From Gordonia otitidis NBRC 100426 (GTDB taxonomy: Bacteria > Actinomycetota > Actinomycetes > Mycobacteriales > Mycobacteriaceae): a stretch of DNA of 64,000 bases. The notes under the pieces are model-generated. The model was given only the letters and a program-made list of their open reading frames with translations. It had not been told where the DNA came from and searched no databases. Below, piece after piece: positions 1 to 9,204 of this stretch (position 1 is its first letter; the number at the start of each line of letters is the position of its first letter). The stretch spans positions 1-64,000 of the forward strand of contig NZ_BAFB01000182.1 in NCBI RefSeq assembly GCF_000248075.1, in the 5' to 3' direction. Made by a program: the position numbers and the translations under genes.

Positions 1-764
1 GCGTCACCGATCTCGCCGTCGAGGAATCGCAGCGGTTCGTCCGGGTCGCCGAGTGCGGAGAACCCGAGCATCAGCGACCGGGGAAACGGCCATGGTTGTG
101 AACCGAGGTAGCGCGGCGCGTGCACGGTGATGCCGACCTCTTCGTGCACTTCCCGTATCACGCACTGCTCCAACGACTCTCCTGGTTCGACGAATCCGGC
201 GAGCGTCGAATACCAGCGCTCGGGCCAGACGGCCTGACGACCGAGCAGGATACGGTCGGCGCCGTCGTGCACCACGGTGATGATCGCGGGATCGGTGCGC
301 GGGAACTCGTCGACACCGGTCTCCGGATTGCGACGCACCCAGCCGCCGCGCGCGGGCACGGTCAGCGAGCCGTCGACCGGCGAGAACCGCGCTGTCGCAT
401 GCCAGTTGAGGATGCCGAGCGCGGTGGCGAGCAGCCCCGCCTCGTCAGCGTCGAGTCGGGTGGCACCACGTCGCGGGTCGGCGGTCTTGCCGTCGAGCTC
501 GTCGACCCTGATGGTCCACAGATCGGTGTCGGTGTGTGCGAGGAAGACTGCGTCGGTCGGTGGCCGATCACCGAATGTCGACGCGTCGGCCCAACGCAGC
601 GCGCCGTCGGCGTCCACCGGATAGCGACCGCCCCTGTCGACGGGCAGCACACGTGCGGTCGGCCAGCCGGCCACCATCCGGTCGGGTTCGTCACGGATTT
701 CGTCGGCACGGTCGAACGTGCCCCGGGACAGCAGCGGCGGTTGGTCGAAGACAAAGGCGCCCAT
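1..764 (-). CDS. nudC: NAD(H) pyrophosphatase, Nudix family (3' end lies outside the window)
   Basis: Hydrolyses NAD(H) to NMN(H) and AMP and probably removes NAD caps from RNA; cytoplasmic. The reading frame starts at the ATG at 762-764 and runs off the left edge. A full Nudix box (GFVEPGESLEQ, then REVHEEVGI) and the NudC signature SQPWPFPRS are present. Members of the family carry a four-cysteine zinc ribbon before the Nudix fold. Here the first cysteine pair reads FSPVDG and no second pair exists before FPRTDPA, so the ribbon looks metal-free. It is last in the adnA-adnB-channel-nudC run, 100 nt behind the channel gene. Gene order matches mycobacterial nudC. Confidence 0.9.
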   Translation of the reverse strand, partial: MGAFVFDQPPLLSRGTFDRADEIRDEPDRMVAGWPTARVLPVDRGGRYPVDADGALRWADASTFGDRPPTDAVFLAHTDTDLWTIRVDELDGKTADPRRGATRLDADEAGLLATALGILNWHATARFSPVDGSLTVPARGGWVRRNPETGVDEFPRTDPAIITVVHDGADRILLGRQAVWPERWYSTLAGFVEPGESLEQCVIREVHEEVGITVHAPRYLGSQPWPFPRSLMLGFSALGDPDEPLRFLDGEIGD

Positions 765-864
765 GCGACTGTTCTACCCCGATCGCGACGCTCGAGGCAC
801 GCCGGGGCGCATGCGCGGTGGGTCGCAGCGCACCGAGCATGCGGGCCCCCGCCGGACCCCTCCG

Positions 865-1935
865 TCAGTCGGCGGGTCCCTTCCGCACGTACAGCAGTCG
901 ATCGCCCGCTTCGATCTGCTCGACCTCGCTGTCGTCGACGCGATGCAGTACACCGTTTCGGACGACGCCGAGCACGATGTCACGAGTGTGCGCGGGCGAA
1001 CCGCCCGTCTCGGTCGGGTCGACCTCGCGCTCGGCGATGGCGTATCCGGCGTCGGGGGTCAGCAGGTCCTCGATCACCTCGACGACCGACGGCGTCATGG
1101 TCGCGATCCCCAGGAGCCTGCCGGCGGTCTCCGACGAGACGACCACCGAGTTCGCGCCCGACTGCCGCATCAGGTGTGTGTTCTCCGACTCCCGGATCGA
1201 CGCGACGATCTTGGCACGCGGGTTGAGTTCACGGGCTGTCAGCGTCGCCAGCACCGCGGTGTCGTCGCGGTTGGCAGCCACCACGATGCTGGACGCATGG
1301 GCGACGCCCGCGAGCCGCAGCACGTCGGATTTGGTGGCGTCGCCACGGACCGTCACGAGCCCGTCGGCCTCCGCGTGCTCGAGGACTCCCGGGTTGTTGT
1401 CGACGACGACGATCTCCGACGGCTTGATGCCGTCACCGATCATGGCGTCGACCGCGGTGCGCCCCTTGGTGCCGTACCCGATGACGACGGTGTGATTGCG
1501 CAAGTTGTTCCTCCAGCGCTGGATCTTGAGAGCTTGGCGGGACCGCTCGGTGAGCACCTCGAGCGTCGTTCCGATCAACACGATCAGGAACAGCACGCGC
1601 AGCGGGGTGATGATCAGCAGGTTGATCAATCGGGCCGACGGGGTGAACGGTGTGATGTCGCCGTAACCGGTGGTCGACAGCGTCACGGCCGAGTAGTACA
1701 ACGCGTCGAGAAACGAGAGCGGGTTCTCCTGGACGTCGCGGTACCCGCTGCGATCGACATAGACGAGAACGGCGGTGAAGAACAGCGCAACGACCGCGAA
1801 GATGACCCGACGCCCGATCGCGCGCGCGGGACTGTGCTTGAGCTCGGGGATGCGGACGACGCCGACGAGCGCGTAATCGGGCCCCTCGGACAGGTCGTCA
1901 CCGCGCCAACGACGACGGAATCCGCGTCCGGGCAT
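865..1935 (-). CDS. Potassium channel subunit with RCK/TrkA-N regulatory domain
   Basis: A 356-residue two-helix ion channel. After a short basic N-terminus comes one membrane helix (about residues 32-50), a pore loop with the K+ selectivity sequence TTGYGD, a second helix rich in Leu/Ile, and then a cytoplasmic RCK domain starting HTVVIGYGTKG (dinucleotide-binding GxGxxG) followed by a small TrkA-C-like tail. It probably conducts K+ under ligand control at the cell membrane. The ATG at 1935 was chosen because it gives the usual short N-terminus; an open frame continues upstream without family similarity. It lies 55 nt behind adnB on the same strand, as in M. tuberculosis (Rv3200c position). 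Confidence 0.88.
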   Translation of the reverse strand: MPGRGFRRRWRGDDLSEGPDYALVGVVRIPELKHSPARAIGRRVIFAVVALFFTAVLVYVDRSGYRDVQENPLSFLDALYYSAVTLSTTGYGDITPFTPSARLINLLIITPLRVLFLIVLIGTTLEVLTERSRQALKIQRWRNNLRNHTVVIGYGTKGRTAVDAMIGDGIKPSEIVVVDNNPGVLEHAEADGLVTVRGDATKSDVLRLAGVAHASSIVVAANRDDTAVLATLTARELNPRAKIVASIRESENTHLMRQSGANSVVVSSETAGRLLGIATMTPSVVEVIEDLLTPDAGYAIAEREVDPTETGGSPAHTRDIVLGVVRNGVLHRVDDSEVEQIEAGDRLLYVRKGPAD

Positions 1936-1990
1936 CAGCGCAACCACCTTTGCTTCACAGGGTGTGAATCTAATGCATCGGCCGGGCGTA

Positions 1991-4900
1991 TCAGTGCTCC
2001 GACTCTCGCGCGAGCAGCGCGCGGAGGTCGTCGTGGTCGGGCAACACGTCGGGTTCGAGCGTGTAGTTGTGCCGAACGTAGTGGAAGGCGGCTCTGACCC
2101 GGTCCACCGGGACACCCGCGAGCTGTGCCCATGCGAGTCGATACGCGGCGAGCTGGATGTCGACGGACTCACGCTGCGCACCCGTGGGGGCGGCCTTCGA
2201 CGATCCGTCGCCCCGAGAGCCGGGCACCGCACCGGTCTTCCAATCGACGACGACCCACGAACCGTCGGGCTCCGCGAACACCGCATCGATACGGCCACGG
2301 ATCACGGTGTCGCCGATGACGGTCTCGAACGGGACCTCCACCTCGCTGGGAGTGCGCGAGGCCCATGGCGACGCGAGGAACGCCTCGCGCAGCGCATCGA
2401 GGTCGGCGTCGGGTGACGCCGAGGAATCGGCGGCGCCCGGGAGTTCATCGATGTCGAGCAGTCGGGTCGCACCGAACCACCGCTCCACCCAGGCGTGAAA
2501 CGCCGTGCCACGCCGCGCCGTCGGATTGGGCCGGAACGGCGTCGGGCGGCGCAGGCGTCGGGCGAATTCCCTTTCGTCGGAATCGAGTTCGACGAGCTGG
2601 CTGACCGACAGGTGCGTCGGCAACGCGACGTCGACGACAGCCTGGTTACCCCGATTGTGCTCGGCGAGGAGCGCATCCACCTCGGCACGCCATGCGGCGA
2701 TCTCGGAGTGCTCACCCTCGTCCGCCGGTGGATCGTTGTCCGCAGCGCCGTCGCCCGCGCGAGTCGGTTGCTCCGCCGTTCGCATACCGGACACCTCGCC
2801 GCCCGGGGTGTCGAACAGTGCCGGGGCATCTCTGGCCGCGATCGCATCGAGCACGAGCCGCGCCGCGGCGTCGACCCCTTCGCGCCGACCGCCGAGGCGA
2901 TCCGCGGGCCACTGCGCACGTACGACCTGCTCGGCCAACGGATTCGTCGCGCCGTCGTCAGGTGGCGGCGCGAGTTGGTCGATCGCGAGGCCGTCGGAAT
3001 CGACGGCGGGATCGTCGACAGCGTCGGAGACGATGGCGACCAGCTCGTCGAAGAACTCCGATCCGCCGCGCGGTTTGTCGCCGGTCTCACCCCAGTGGTG
3101 AGCGGACACGAGAAGATCTTGGCGTGCGCGCGTCAGCGCGACGTAGAGCAGACGACGATCTTCCTCGAGCCGACGCTCGTCGATGGCCTCCTTGTGCAGC
3201 GTGAGCGCCTCGGCGAGTTCTTTACGGTTGGTGATCGCACCGCTGACGTCGAAAGTCGGGAATCCCTCCCCCGTGCCGCGCTCCGCCAGGTCGCCCCGCA
3301 GCGGCCCGGGGAGTTCCTTGGCGCTGCGCATCCACGTCGTGTCGGCACGCCCGCCGGGGAAGATCCGCGCGGCGAGATGCGGCAGCGCGACAACGTCCCA
3401 CTCGAGTCCCTTCGCCGCGTGCACGGTGAGGATCTGCACGCGTTGTTCGGCGACCTCTATGCGGCCGGGCTCGAGGCCCTTCTCGATGGTCTCGGCCGTG
3501 TCCAGAAAAGCCAGGAGGCCCGGCAGATTCGCGCCTTGCCGCTCCGCGTACGCGGTGACGTACTCGGCGAATGCGTCGAGATGCTCGCGACCCGTGATGG
3601 CGCCGCGCATGCGACGTGCGCGGATCTGCGCCTCGATACCGACGCCGATCGTGTTCTCGACGTCGGCGACCAACTCCGGTAGCGGCTGCCCGATACGTCG
3701 GCGCAGCGCTTCGAGCTGTGCACCGAAAGAACGGATGCGCGCATAGCCCTGCGGTGAATAGGCGTCGGCATCGCCCGGGTCGACGAGCGCGTCGGCTATG
3801 CCGGCACGGTCGACGACCTCGGTCGGCAGCACGGCGTCGAGTGCCGCGTCGAGTTCTTCACGACTGGTGACCGTGCCACCCGACGCCGCGAAGTCCTCGG
3901 CTGCGAGGTTGGTGGCTCGCCGCCAGAGCGCGGCGATGTCGGCTGCACCCAATTGCCACCGCGCGCCCGTCAGGAGGCGCATCGCGGCCGTCCCCGCCAT
4001 CGGGTCGGCCATCAACCGCAGGGTGGCGACGACGTCCTCGATCTCGGGTACGTGGAGCAGACCGCCGATGCCGATCACCTCGGCCGGGATGCCCCGACTC
4101 TCGAGTTCGGCCGCCAGCGGCGCCGAATCCTCGTTGCGTCGCACCAGGATCGCGACGGTCGGCGGATCGGTGCCGGCTCGCTCGGCGTCGCGGTAGTGGC
4201 GCTCGATGTGGTCGGCGACCCATGCCCGTTCGTCGACGACGGTGTCGGTGAGGGCAATCGACACGGTGCCTGCCGGGGCATCGGGTCGCGGGCGGAGCAC
4301 ACTGACCGGAATCCCTCTGCGCCGCAACTCCTCCGACGTACGGTTCGCCAGGTCGAGGGTGTGGGACGGATTGCGCCAGCTGGTCAGCAACTCGAGTCGC
4401 TGTGACGGTCGACCGTCGCCGCGCGGGAAGTCGGCGCTGAATCGTGGCAGGTTGGCCGCCGACGCCCCACGCCAACCGTAGATGGACTGGATCGGGTCAC
4501 CGACCGCCGTGACCGCGATGGTCGGGCTCTGCGCACCGCTCGAGTTCTTCGCTGTCGATCCCGCTGTCGCGCGGAAACCTCCACCGAACAGTGTGCTCAA
4601 CAGAATCCGCTGCGAATGCCCGGTGTCCTGGTACTCGTCGAGCAACACGGCACGGAACATCCGCCGCTCTGCCGCGGCGACCTCCGGATTGCGTTGCACC
4701 AGTTGCGCAGCCAGAGACATCTGACTGCCGAAGTCGAGCGCCGACTGTTCGCGCATCGCCGCCCGCAACGCCGCCACCATCGGCAGCAGTTCGCGACGCT
4801 CGTCGATGACCTCCTGGATCCTGACGAGATCCCTGCTCGGCGTTGCGTGCTGCCGTGGCCCCGGCGGCAGCGTGTCGACCATCGACCGCAGGTCGTCGCC

Positions 4901-5506
4901 CCACGCGGTCACTGTGTCCAGGTCGACGAGGTGCTCCGCCATCTCGCCGTGCAGCCGCAGTACGGCTTCGGTCACGCCGGAGGGCACCTTGGTGGTGTGC
5001 AGCGGCCCCGTCCACGTGGACACGATGGAGAACGCCAGCTGCCACAGCTCGGTCTCGCTCAGCAGTGTCGAACTCGGCTCGACGGGCAGCAGCAAGCCGT
5101 AGTCGGCGATGAGTCGTCCCGCGTACGCGTGATAGGTGCTCACCTCGGGATCGGCGGAGCGCAGCCGGGCAGCCAGCACGCCGTCGGGGTCCCAGTTGAC
5201 CAGCGCGGGCGAGCCCGCCAGCATCGACAGACGACGCCGGATGCGCACCCCGAGTTCACTGGCCGCCTTCCGTGTGAACGTCAGTCCCAGGATCTCGTCA
5301 GGCGCGACGAGTCCGTTGGCGACGAGCCAGACGACCCGCGACGCCATGGTCTCGGTCTTGCCCGCACCCGCACCCGCGACCACGAGCAACGGCTCGAGCG
5401 GAGCCTCGATGACAGCGACCTGTTCGGCGGTCGGCGTGGGCAGTCCGAGCGCAGCGGCCAGCGAGGTCGCCGAGACGCGTGTGCGCGAGATGTCGGGGTC
5501 AGTCAT
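1991..5506 (-). CDS. adnB: ATP-dependent helicase-nuclease AdnB, lead motor of the AdnAB resection machine
   Basis: 1171 residues. AdnAB is the mycobacterial-type heterodimer that unwinds and resects DNA double-strand ends. An N-terminal UvrD-like motor shows Walker A AGAGAGKT (about 44-51), motif II DEYQD (290-294) and motif III GDPIQSIYGWRG (336-347). The C-terminal 100 residues form a RecB-type nuclease: RGRID (Asp about 1074), VVDWKTG (Asp about 1089, Lys about 1091) and a QLAAY motif IV. The start codon at 5506 overlaps the end of adnA by 8 bases (ATGACTGA), which implies translational coupling and equal amounts of the two subunits. All motor and nuclease residues look intact. Confidence 0.95.
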   Translation of the reverse strand: MTDPDISRTRVSATSLAAALGLPTPTAEQVAVIEAPLEPLLVVAGAGAGKTETMASRVVWLVANGLVAPDEILGLTFTRKAASELGVRIRRRLSMLAGSPALVNWDPDGVLAARLRSADPEVSTYHAYAGRLIADYGLLLPVEPSSTLLSETELWQLAFSIVSTWTGPLHTTKVPSGVTEAVLRLHGEMAEHLVDLDTVTAWGDDLRSMVDTLPPGPRQHATPSRDLVRIQEVIDERRELLPMVAALRAAMREQSALDFGSQMSLAAQLVQRNPEVAAAERRMFRAVLLDEYQDTGHSQRILLSTLFGGGFRATAGSTAKNSSGAQSPTIAVTAVGDPIQSIYGWRGASAANLPRFSADFPRGDGRPSQRLELLTSWRNPSHTLDLANRTSEELRRRGIPVSVLRPRPDAPAGTVSIALTDTVVDERAWVADHIERHYRDAERAGTDPPTVAILVRRNEDSAPLAAELESRGIPAEVIGIGGLLHVPEIEDVVATLRLMADPMAGTAAMRLLTGARWQLGAADIAALWRRATNLAAEDFAASGGTVTSREELDAALDAVLPTEVVDRAGIADALVDPGDADAYSPQGYARIRSFGAQLEALRRRIGQPLPELVADVENTIGVGIEAQIRARRMRGAITGREHLDAFAEYVTAYAERQGANLPGLLAFLDTAETIEKGLEPGRIEVAEQRVQILTVHAAKGLEWDVVALPHLAARIFPGGRADTTWMRSAKELPGPLRGDLAERGTGEGFPTFDVSGAITNRKELAEALTLHKEAIDERRLEEDRRLLYVALTRARQDLLVSAHHWGETGDKPRGGSEFFDELVAIVSDAVDDPAVDSDGLAIDQLAPPPDDGATNPLAEQVVRAQWPADRLGGRREGVDAAARLVLDAIAARDAPALFDTPGGEVSGMRTAEQPTRAGDGAADNDPPADEGEHSEIAAWRAEVDALLAEHNRGNQAVVDVALPTHLSVSQLVELDSDEREFARRLRRPTPFRPNPTARRGTAFHAWVERWFGATRLLDIDELPGAADSSASPDADLDALREAFLASPWASRTPSEVEVPFETVIGDTVIRGRIDAVFAEPDGSWVVVDWKTGAVPGSRGDGSSKAAPTGAQRESVDIQLAAYRLAWAQLAGVPVDRVRAAFHYVRHNYTLEPDVLPDHDDLRALLARESEH

Positions 5507-8500
5507 CGATCACCGCCTTCCCACGCAGCTGCGCAGGGCAGCTCGTGTGCAGCGCGCAGTGTCCGCAGCCGGGATTGGGCGTCGCGTCGAACACCGGCCC
5601 GACGCTGGCCTTGGCGGCCGACCGCACCACCGCGATCCACTCGTCGAGCAGTTCGGGGGTGAGCGGGGGCTGGACACGTTCGGTCGCTCCGGTCGACGCG
5701 TTGCTCGCTGAGACGAACACGAGTCGCCCGCCGCCCGGCTCGAGAGTCCCGTCCGACCCGGGAGGGAACTGCGCCGCGCCGCCATGTGCGAGTGCCACCT
5801 GGTAGGCGGCGAGCTGCGCGTGTTCCTCGGCGTCGGCCCGCGACACCGCCGTCTTCGCGGTCTTCACATCGACCACGACCGGCCTGCCGGCCGAGTCGGC
5901 TTCGAGGCGGTCGACACGACCGCGCAGCCGGACGGACGGATCGTCGTCGACGCCCGGCAGAGTCGCATCGATGGCCGACTCGACGCCCCGCTCGTCGAGG
6001 TCGTCGCGCGACACGCGTAACCAGTCGCGGAAATTGGTCAACATGTCCTCGGCGCGGGCGAGCTCGTGCGCCGAGTACCACGCCGCACCGGTGTCGACGC
6101 GTTCCCAGATGTCGCGCAGTGCGCCGGTCACCTCGGCCGGGTCGATGTTGCCTGCGACCGCCTGCACGAGCGTGTGCACGAGGCTGCCCGCGATCGCCGG
6201 TGTCGCGTCGCCGTCGCGTCCGCCGTTTCGCTCGAGCAACCAGCGCAACGAGCATCTGCTCAGGCTCTCGATGTTCGACGGCGACAGCGTGATCGGCCCG
6301 TCGTCCGCACGCCACAGCGGAGCGTCGCTGCTCACCTGACCGAGTCCGAACCACTCACGCGGGTGTGCCCCCGGGATGTCGGAATCAGCCAGTGTCGCGA
6401 GGAGTTCTGCTGCCGCCCTGGTGCGCTCGTCGGGTTCGGGGCCGCCAGCACCCGCGACCACGACCGAACGCAGTGTCGCCACCAATGACGGAAGCGACAG
6501 CACGCGGTCGACGCCGGGATCGAGCGGAACACCGTCGAGTGCTTGCGGCGCAGAGTCGGCGACGTCGGATTCGCTGCCGAGCGCGGAGGCGATCTCGGCG
6601 ATGAACCTCGACGGCGACGCGTCGCCGCTGCCGTCCTCGACCGCGGTGACCAGAAGTCGACGCCGCGCGCGGGTACACGCCACGAGTAGCAGGCGCCGTT
6701 CGTCTGCGAGCGCGCCGGCTCCGCGGGTGACCACGTCGATCCCCTCGGGGGCGACGCCGTCGAGGAGGTCTATCAGCTCGGCGGTGGCCAGCACACTGCC
6801 CCGGCTCCGCAACGAGGGCCACAGTCCGTCGAGCACGCCGGCCACTGAGACGACCTCCCATTCGCGGCCCGCTGCGGCGTGCGCCGACAACACGGTCACC
6901 GCATCGGCCGCCGCGGTCGGGGTCCGGGAGTCACGCGGGATCTGCAACTGGCTCAGATAGTGCACGAACGCCGCGGGCCCGGCCGACGGGAGCGTGTCGG
7001 CGAAGTCGCCCGCAGCCTCGAACATCGCCATCACCGCGTCGAGGTCGCGGTCGGCCTGCTCACCGGCGGGTCCCCCGCGGATCGCACTGCCCACCCACCG
7101 ACGCTCGAGCCCGCTGGCCTGCCACGCAGCCCACAGGGTCTCCTCGACACCTCGTCGGGCGAGATCTGCCCGACGGGCCGCCGCGATCACGTCGAGCGCC
7201 CGGCGCAACGGTGCGGCCTCGGTGTCCGAGAGCGCGCGCACGTAGCGCTGCGCGACCTCGTCATCGAACAGCGCGTCACGCAGGGACGTCAGCGAATCCC
7301 GCGCAACCGCGGCATCGTCGCCGGATGGGCCGCCTGCGGAGGCCGCAGCGCGCTCGGCCTTCTCGTCGCATCTGCGGATGCCGCGACGGAGTCGGCGCAT
7401 CGCGCCGGGATCGGCGCCACCGACCGGGCCGGTCAACAACGCAACGGTGTCGTCGATGGAGAAGATGTCGTCGGATGACGTGGTCACGTCGGACGACGCG
7501 TCGCCGCTACGGGGGTGCTCACCGCGTGCCGCGACCGCGCGCAGCACCGTCATCAGCGCCGCAACCGAACGCTGCCGGTGGATCGGCAGGTCGGACGTCG
7601 GCGTCGACAACGGCACACCCGCGGATCGGAATGCCCGCCGCAGCGCGGGCAGCGCGAGGTGAACCGATCGAACGATGACAGCCATGTCGGACCACGGAAC
7701 GCCTTCGAAGAGGTGCGCACGCCGGAGCAGGTCGGCGATGGCCGTCGCCTCCTTGGCCGCCGACGAGAACACCCGCACCGAGGCGGCAGCACCGTCGGAC
7801 TCGGCGTCGGCGTCCGCAACCGACGCCGGCCGTGGGTAGGGGTGCGGACGGGCGCCTGGCAATCGCGCGGCCAGTGCGCGCCCCACACGGCCGATCTCGG
7901 GTCGGGAGCGCACGTTCTCGATCAGGACGATGTCGCGTTCGGAACCCGTATCGGCGAGTCCGTCGGCGAACCGGGGACTCGCGCCGCGGAATCCGAAGAT
8001 CGACTGGTCGGTGTCGGCGGCGATGATCGTCGACTCCGTTCCCGTACCGACGAGTCGCACGAGCTCAGCGGCCTGCGGGTCGAGATGCTGCGCGTCGTCG
8101 ACGATCAGATGGCGGATGCGGTTGCGCTGACCGGCGAGCAGGTCGGGATCGGTGGCGAACGCCGAGAGCGCGGAGCCGACCAGTTCCGCGGCGTCGACCG
8201 CGGGCGCCGACGCACCGGGGGTCGCGAGACCGACGGCACCGCGTAACAGCATGTTCTGCTCGTATTGCGCGTACGCCCGCGCAGCCGCCACCCACTCGGG
8301 CCGACGGTGTGTCCGTCCGAGCGCCGCGAGTTCCTCGGGCCCGACCCCACGCTCGGCCGCGCGCATCATGAGGTCGCGCAGCGCCTGCGCGAATCCATCG
8401 GTACCCAATGCGGGACGGAGCAGCGTCGGCCAGTATTCGGCACCGTCTTCGATGTCGCCCGCGAGGAGTTCACGCAGTACGACGTCCTGCTCCGAACCGG

Positions 8501-9092
8501 TGATCAGTCGGGGTGGCGGATTGCCGTGGGCGTTGGCCTGTAGCCGCAGGATGGCGAACGCGTAGGAGTGGACCGTGCGCACGAGGGGCTCACGCAGTGC
8601 ACCGCCGGCCCCGGTCCCGAACCCGCCGGACGAGGCCAGTACCCGTCGCGTGATCTGTTCGCGTAGCGAGACCGCTGCGCGTCTGCTCGACGCGAGTACG
8701 AGGATCGACTCCGGATCGGTGCCGTCGGTGAGCAGCCGCACGACGGCCGCGTCGACCACGAGGGAGGTCTTGCCGGTACCCGGGCCGCCGTGCACACGCC
8801 AGGGTCGCCATCCGGAGCCGTCGTCCTCGGCAGGCGTGGCACCGTCGATGACGGCCTGCACGTCGGCAGGCCAGCTTCTCGGTGCGGCGCCGTCGCCGTT
8901 GTGCGCACCGTCGACGGTGGTCGACGAGACGAGGTGGGTGCGCAGGGCCGTGCCCCCGCCCATGCCCCCGCCCCGAGGCCCCCGCTGTCGTTCGGCCCGG
9001 GGTTGCTGCCTGCGGGAATGTTGCATGCGGGAATGTTGCGTGCGGGAGTGCTGCGTGCCGGACCGGTCCGGTTCGCTCTGTCGTCGAACCAC
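5499..9092 (-). CDS. adnA: Helicase-nuclease AdnA, partner subunit of AdnB
   Basis: 1197 residues from the GTG at 9092; an in-frame ATG at 8963 (residue 44) is an equally possible start because the first 43 residues are low-complexity and lie on a 15-bp tandem repeat. Walker A GGPGTGKT is at about 102-109. Motif II reads VDDAQ (331-335) instead of DExQ, which fits the weaker, divergent motor reported for AdnA. The C-terminal nuclease has RGRVD, VVDVKTA and QLAAYQ. A Cys in SLSRCSLRW and the trio CGHCALHTSC near the end match the AddB-type four-cysteine Fe-S cage. First gene of the adnA-adnB-channel-nudC run and divergent from the lipV-like gene. Confidence 0.92.
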   Translation of the reverse strand: MVRRQSEPDRSGTQHSRTQHSRMQHSRRQQPRAERQRGPRGGGMGGGTALRTHLVSSTTVDGAHNGDGAAPRSWPADVQAVIDGATPAEDDGSGWRPWRVHGGPGTGKTSLVVDAAVVRLLTDGTDPESILVLASSRRAAVSLREQITRRVLASSGGFGTGAGGALREPLVRTVHSYAFAILRLQANAHGNPPPRLITGSEQDVVLRELLAGDIEDGAEYWPTLLRPALGTDGFAQALRDLMMRAAERGVGPEELAALGRTHRRPEWVAAARAYAQYEQNMLLRGAVGLATPGASAPAVDAAELVGSALSAFATDPDLLAGQRNRIRHLIVDDAQHLDPQAAELVRLVGTGTESTIIAADTDQSIFGFRGASPRFADGLADTGSERDIVLIENVRSRPEIGRVGRALAARLPGARPHPYPRPASVADADAESDGAAASVRVFSSAAKEATAIADLLRRAHLFEGVPWSDMAVIVRSVHLALPALRRAFRSAGVPLSTPTSDLPIHRQRSVAALMTVLRAVAARGEHPRSGDASSDVTTSSDDIFSIDDTVALLTGPVGGADPGAMRRLRRGIRRCDEKAERAAASAGGPSGDDAAVARDSLTSLRDALFDDEVAQRYVRALSDTEAAPLRRALDVIAAARRADLARRGVEETLWAAWQASGLERRWVGSAIRGGPAGEQADRDLDAVMAMFEAAGDFADTLPSAGPAAFVHYLSQLQIPRDSRTPTAAADAVTVLSAHAAAGREWEVVSVAGVLDGLWPSLRSRGSVLATAELIDLLDGVAPEGIDVVTRGAGALADERRLLLVACTRARRRLLVTAVEDGSGDASPSRFIAEIASALGSESDVADSAPQALDGVPLDPGVDRVLSLPSLVATLRSVVVAGAGGPEPDERTRAAAELLATLADSDIPGAHPREWFGLGQVSSDAPLWRADDGPITLSPSNIESLSRCSLRWLLERNGGRDGDATPAIAGSLVHTLVQAVAGNIDPAEVTGALRDIWERVDTGAAWYSAHELARAEDMLTNFRDWLRVSRDDLDERGVESAIDATLPGVDDDPSVRLRGRVDRLEADSAGRPVVVDVKTAKTAVSRADAEEHAQLAAYQVALAHGGAAQFPPGSDGTLEPGGGRLVFVSASNASTGATERVQPPLTPELLDEWIAVVRSAAKASVGPVFDATPNPGCGHCALHTSCPAQLRGKAVIDD
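9000..9059. repeat. 15-bp tandem repeat, 4 units, at the adnA N-terminus
   Basis: Four successive units, of which the two middle ones differ by one base (GGAATGTTGCATGCG and GGAATGTTGCGTGCG) and the outer ones are diverged. The period is five codons, so on the minus strand it encodes RTQHS, RTQHS, RMQHS, RRQQP-type blocks in the adnA frame. It lies in a stretch that may or may not be translated, depending on which adnA start is used. Confidence 0.85.
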
Positions 9093-9204
9093 GAGTCCAT
9101 CGAATCACGCACCCCCGACACACGATCCCGCGACTTCCCACCGGGCCACGACGTCGGGGTGTGGCGCGCACGGTGGCGTGCACTCGGCGAGGCATGATGT
9201 CTGC

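Noticed and set aside
2495-3682. Long plus-strand open frame opposite adnB (395 codons)
   Set aside because: High-GC antisense frame; the minus strand holds a full AdnB with all motor and nuclease motifs.
9000-9059. CRISPR-like array
   Set aside because: The period is 15 bp with no spacers and no cas genes; a simple tandem repeat in frame with adnA.
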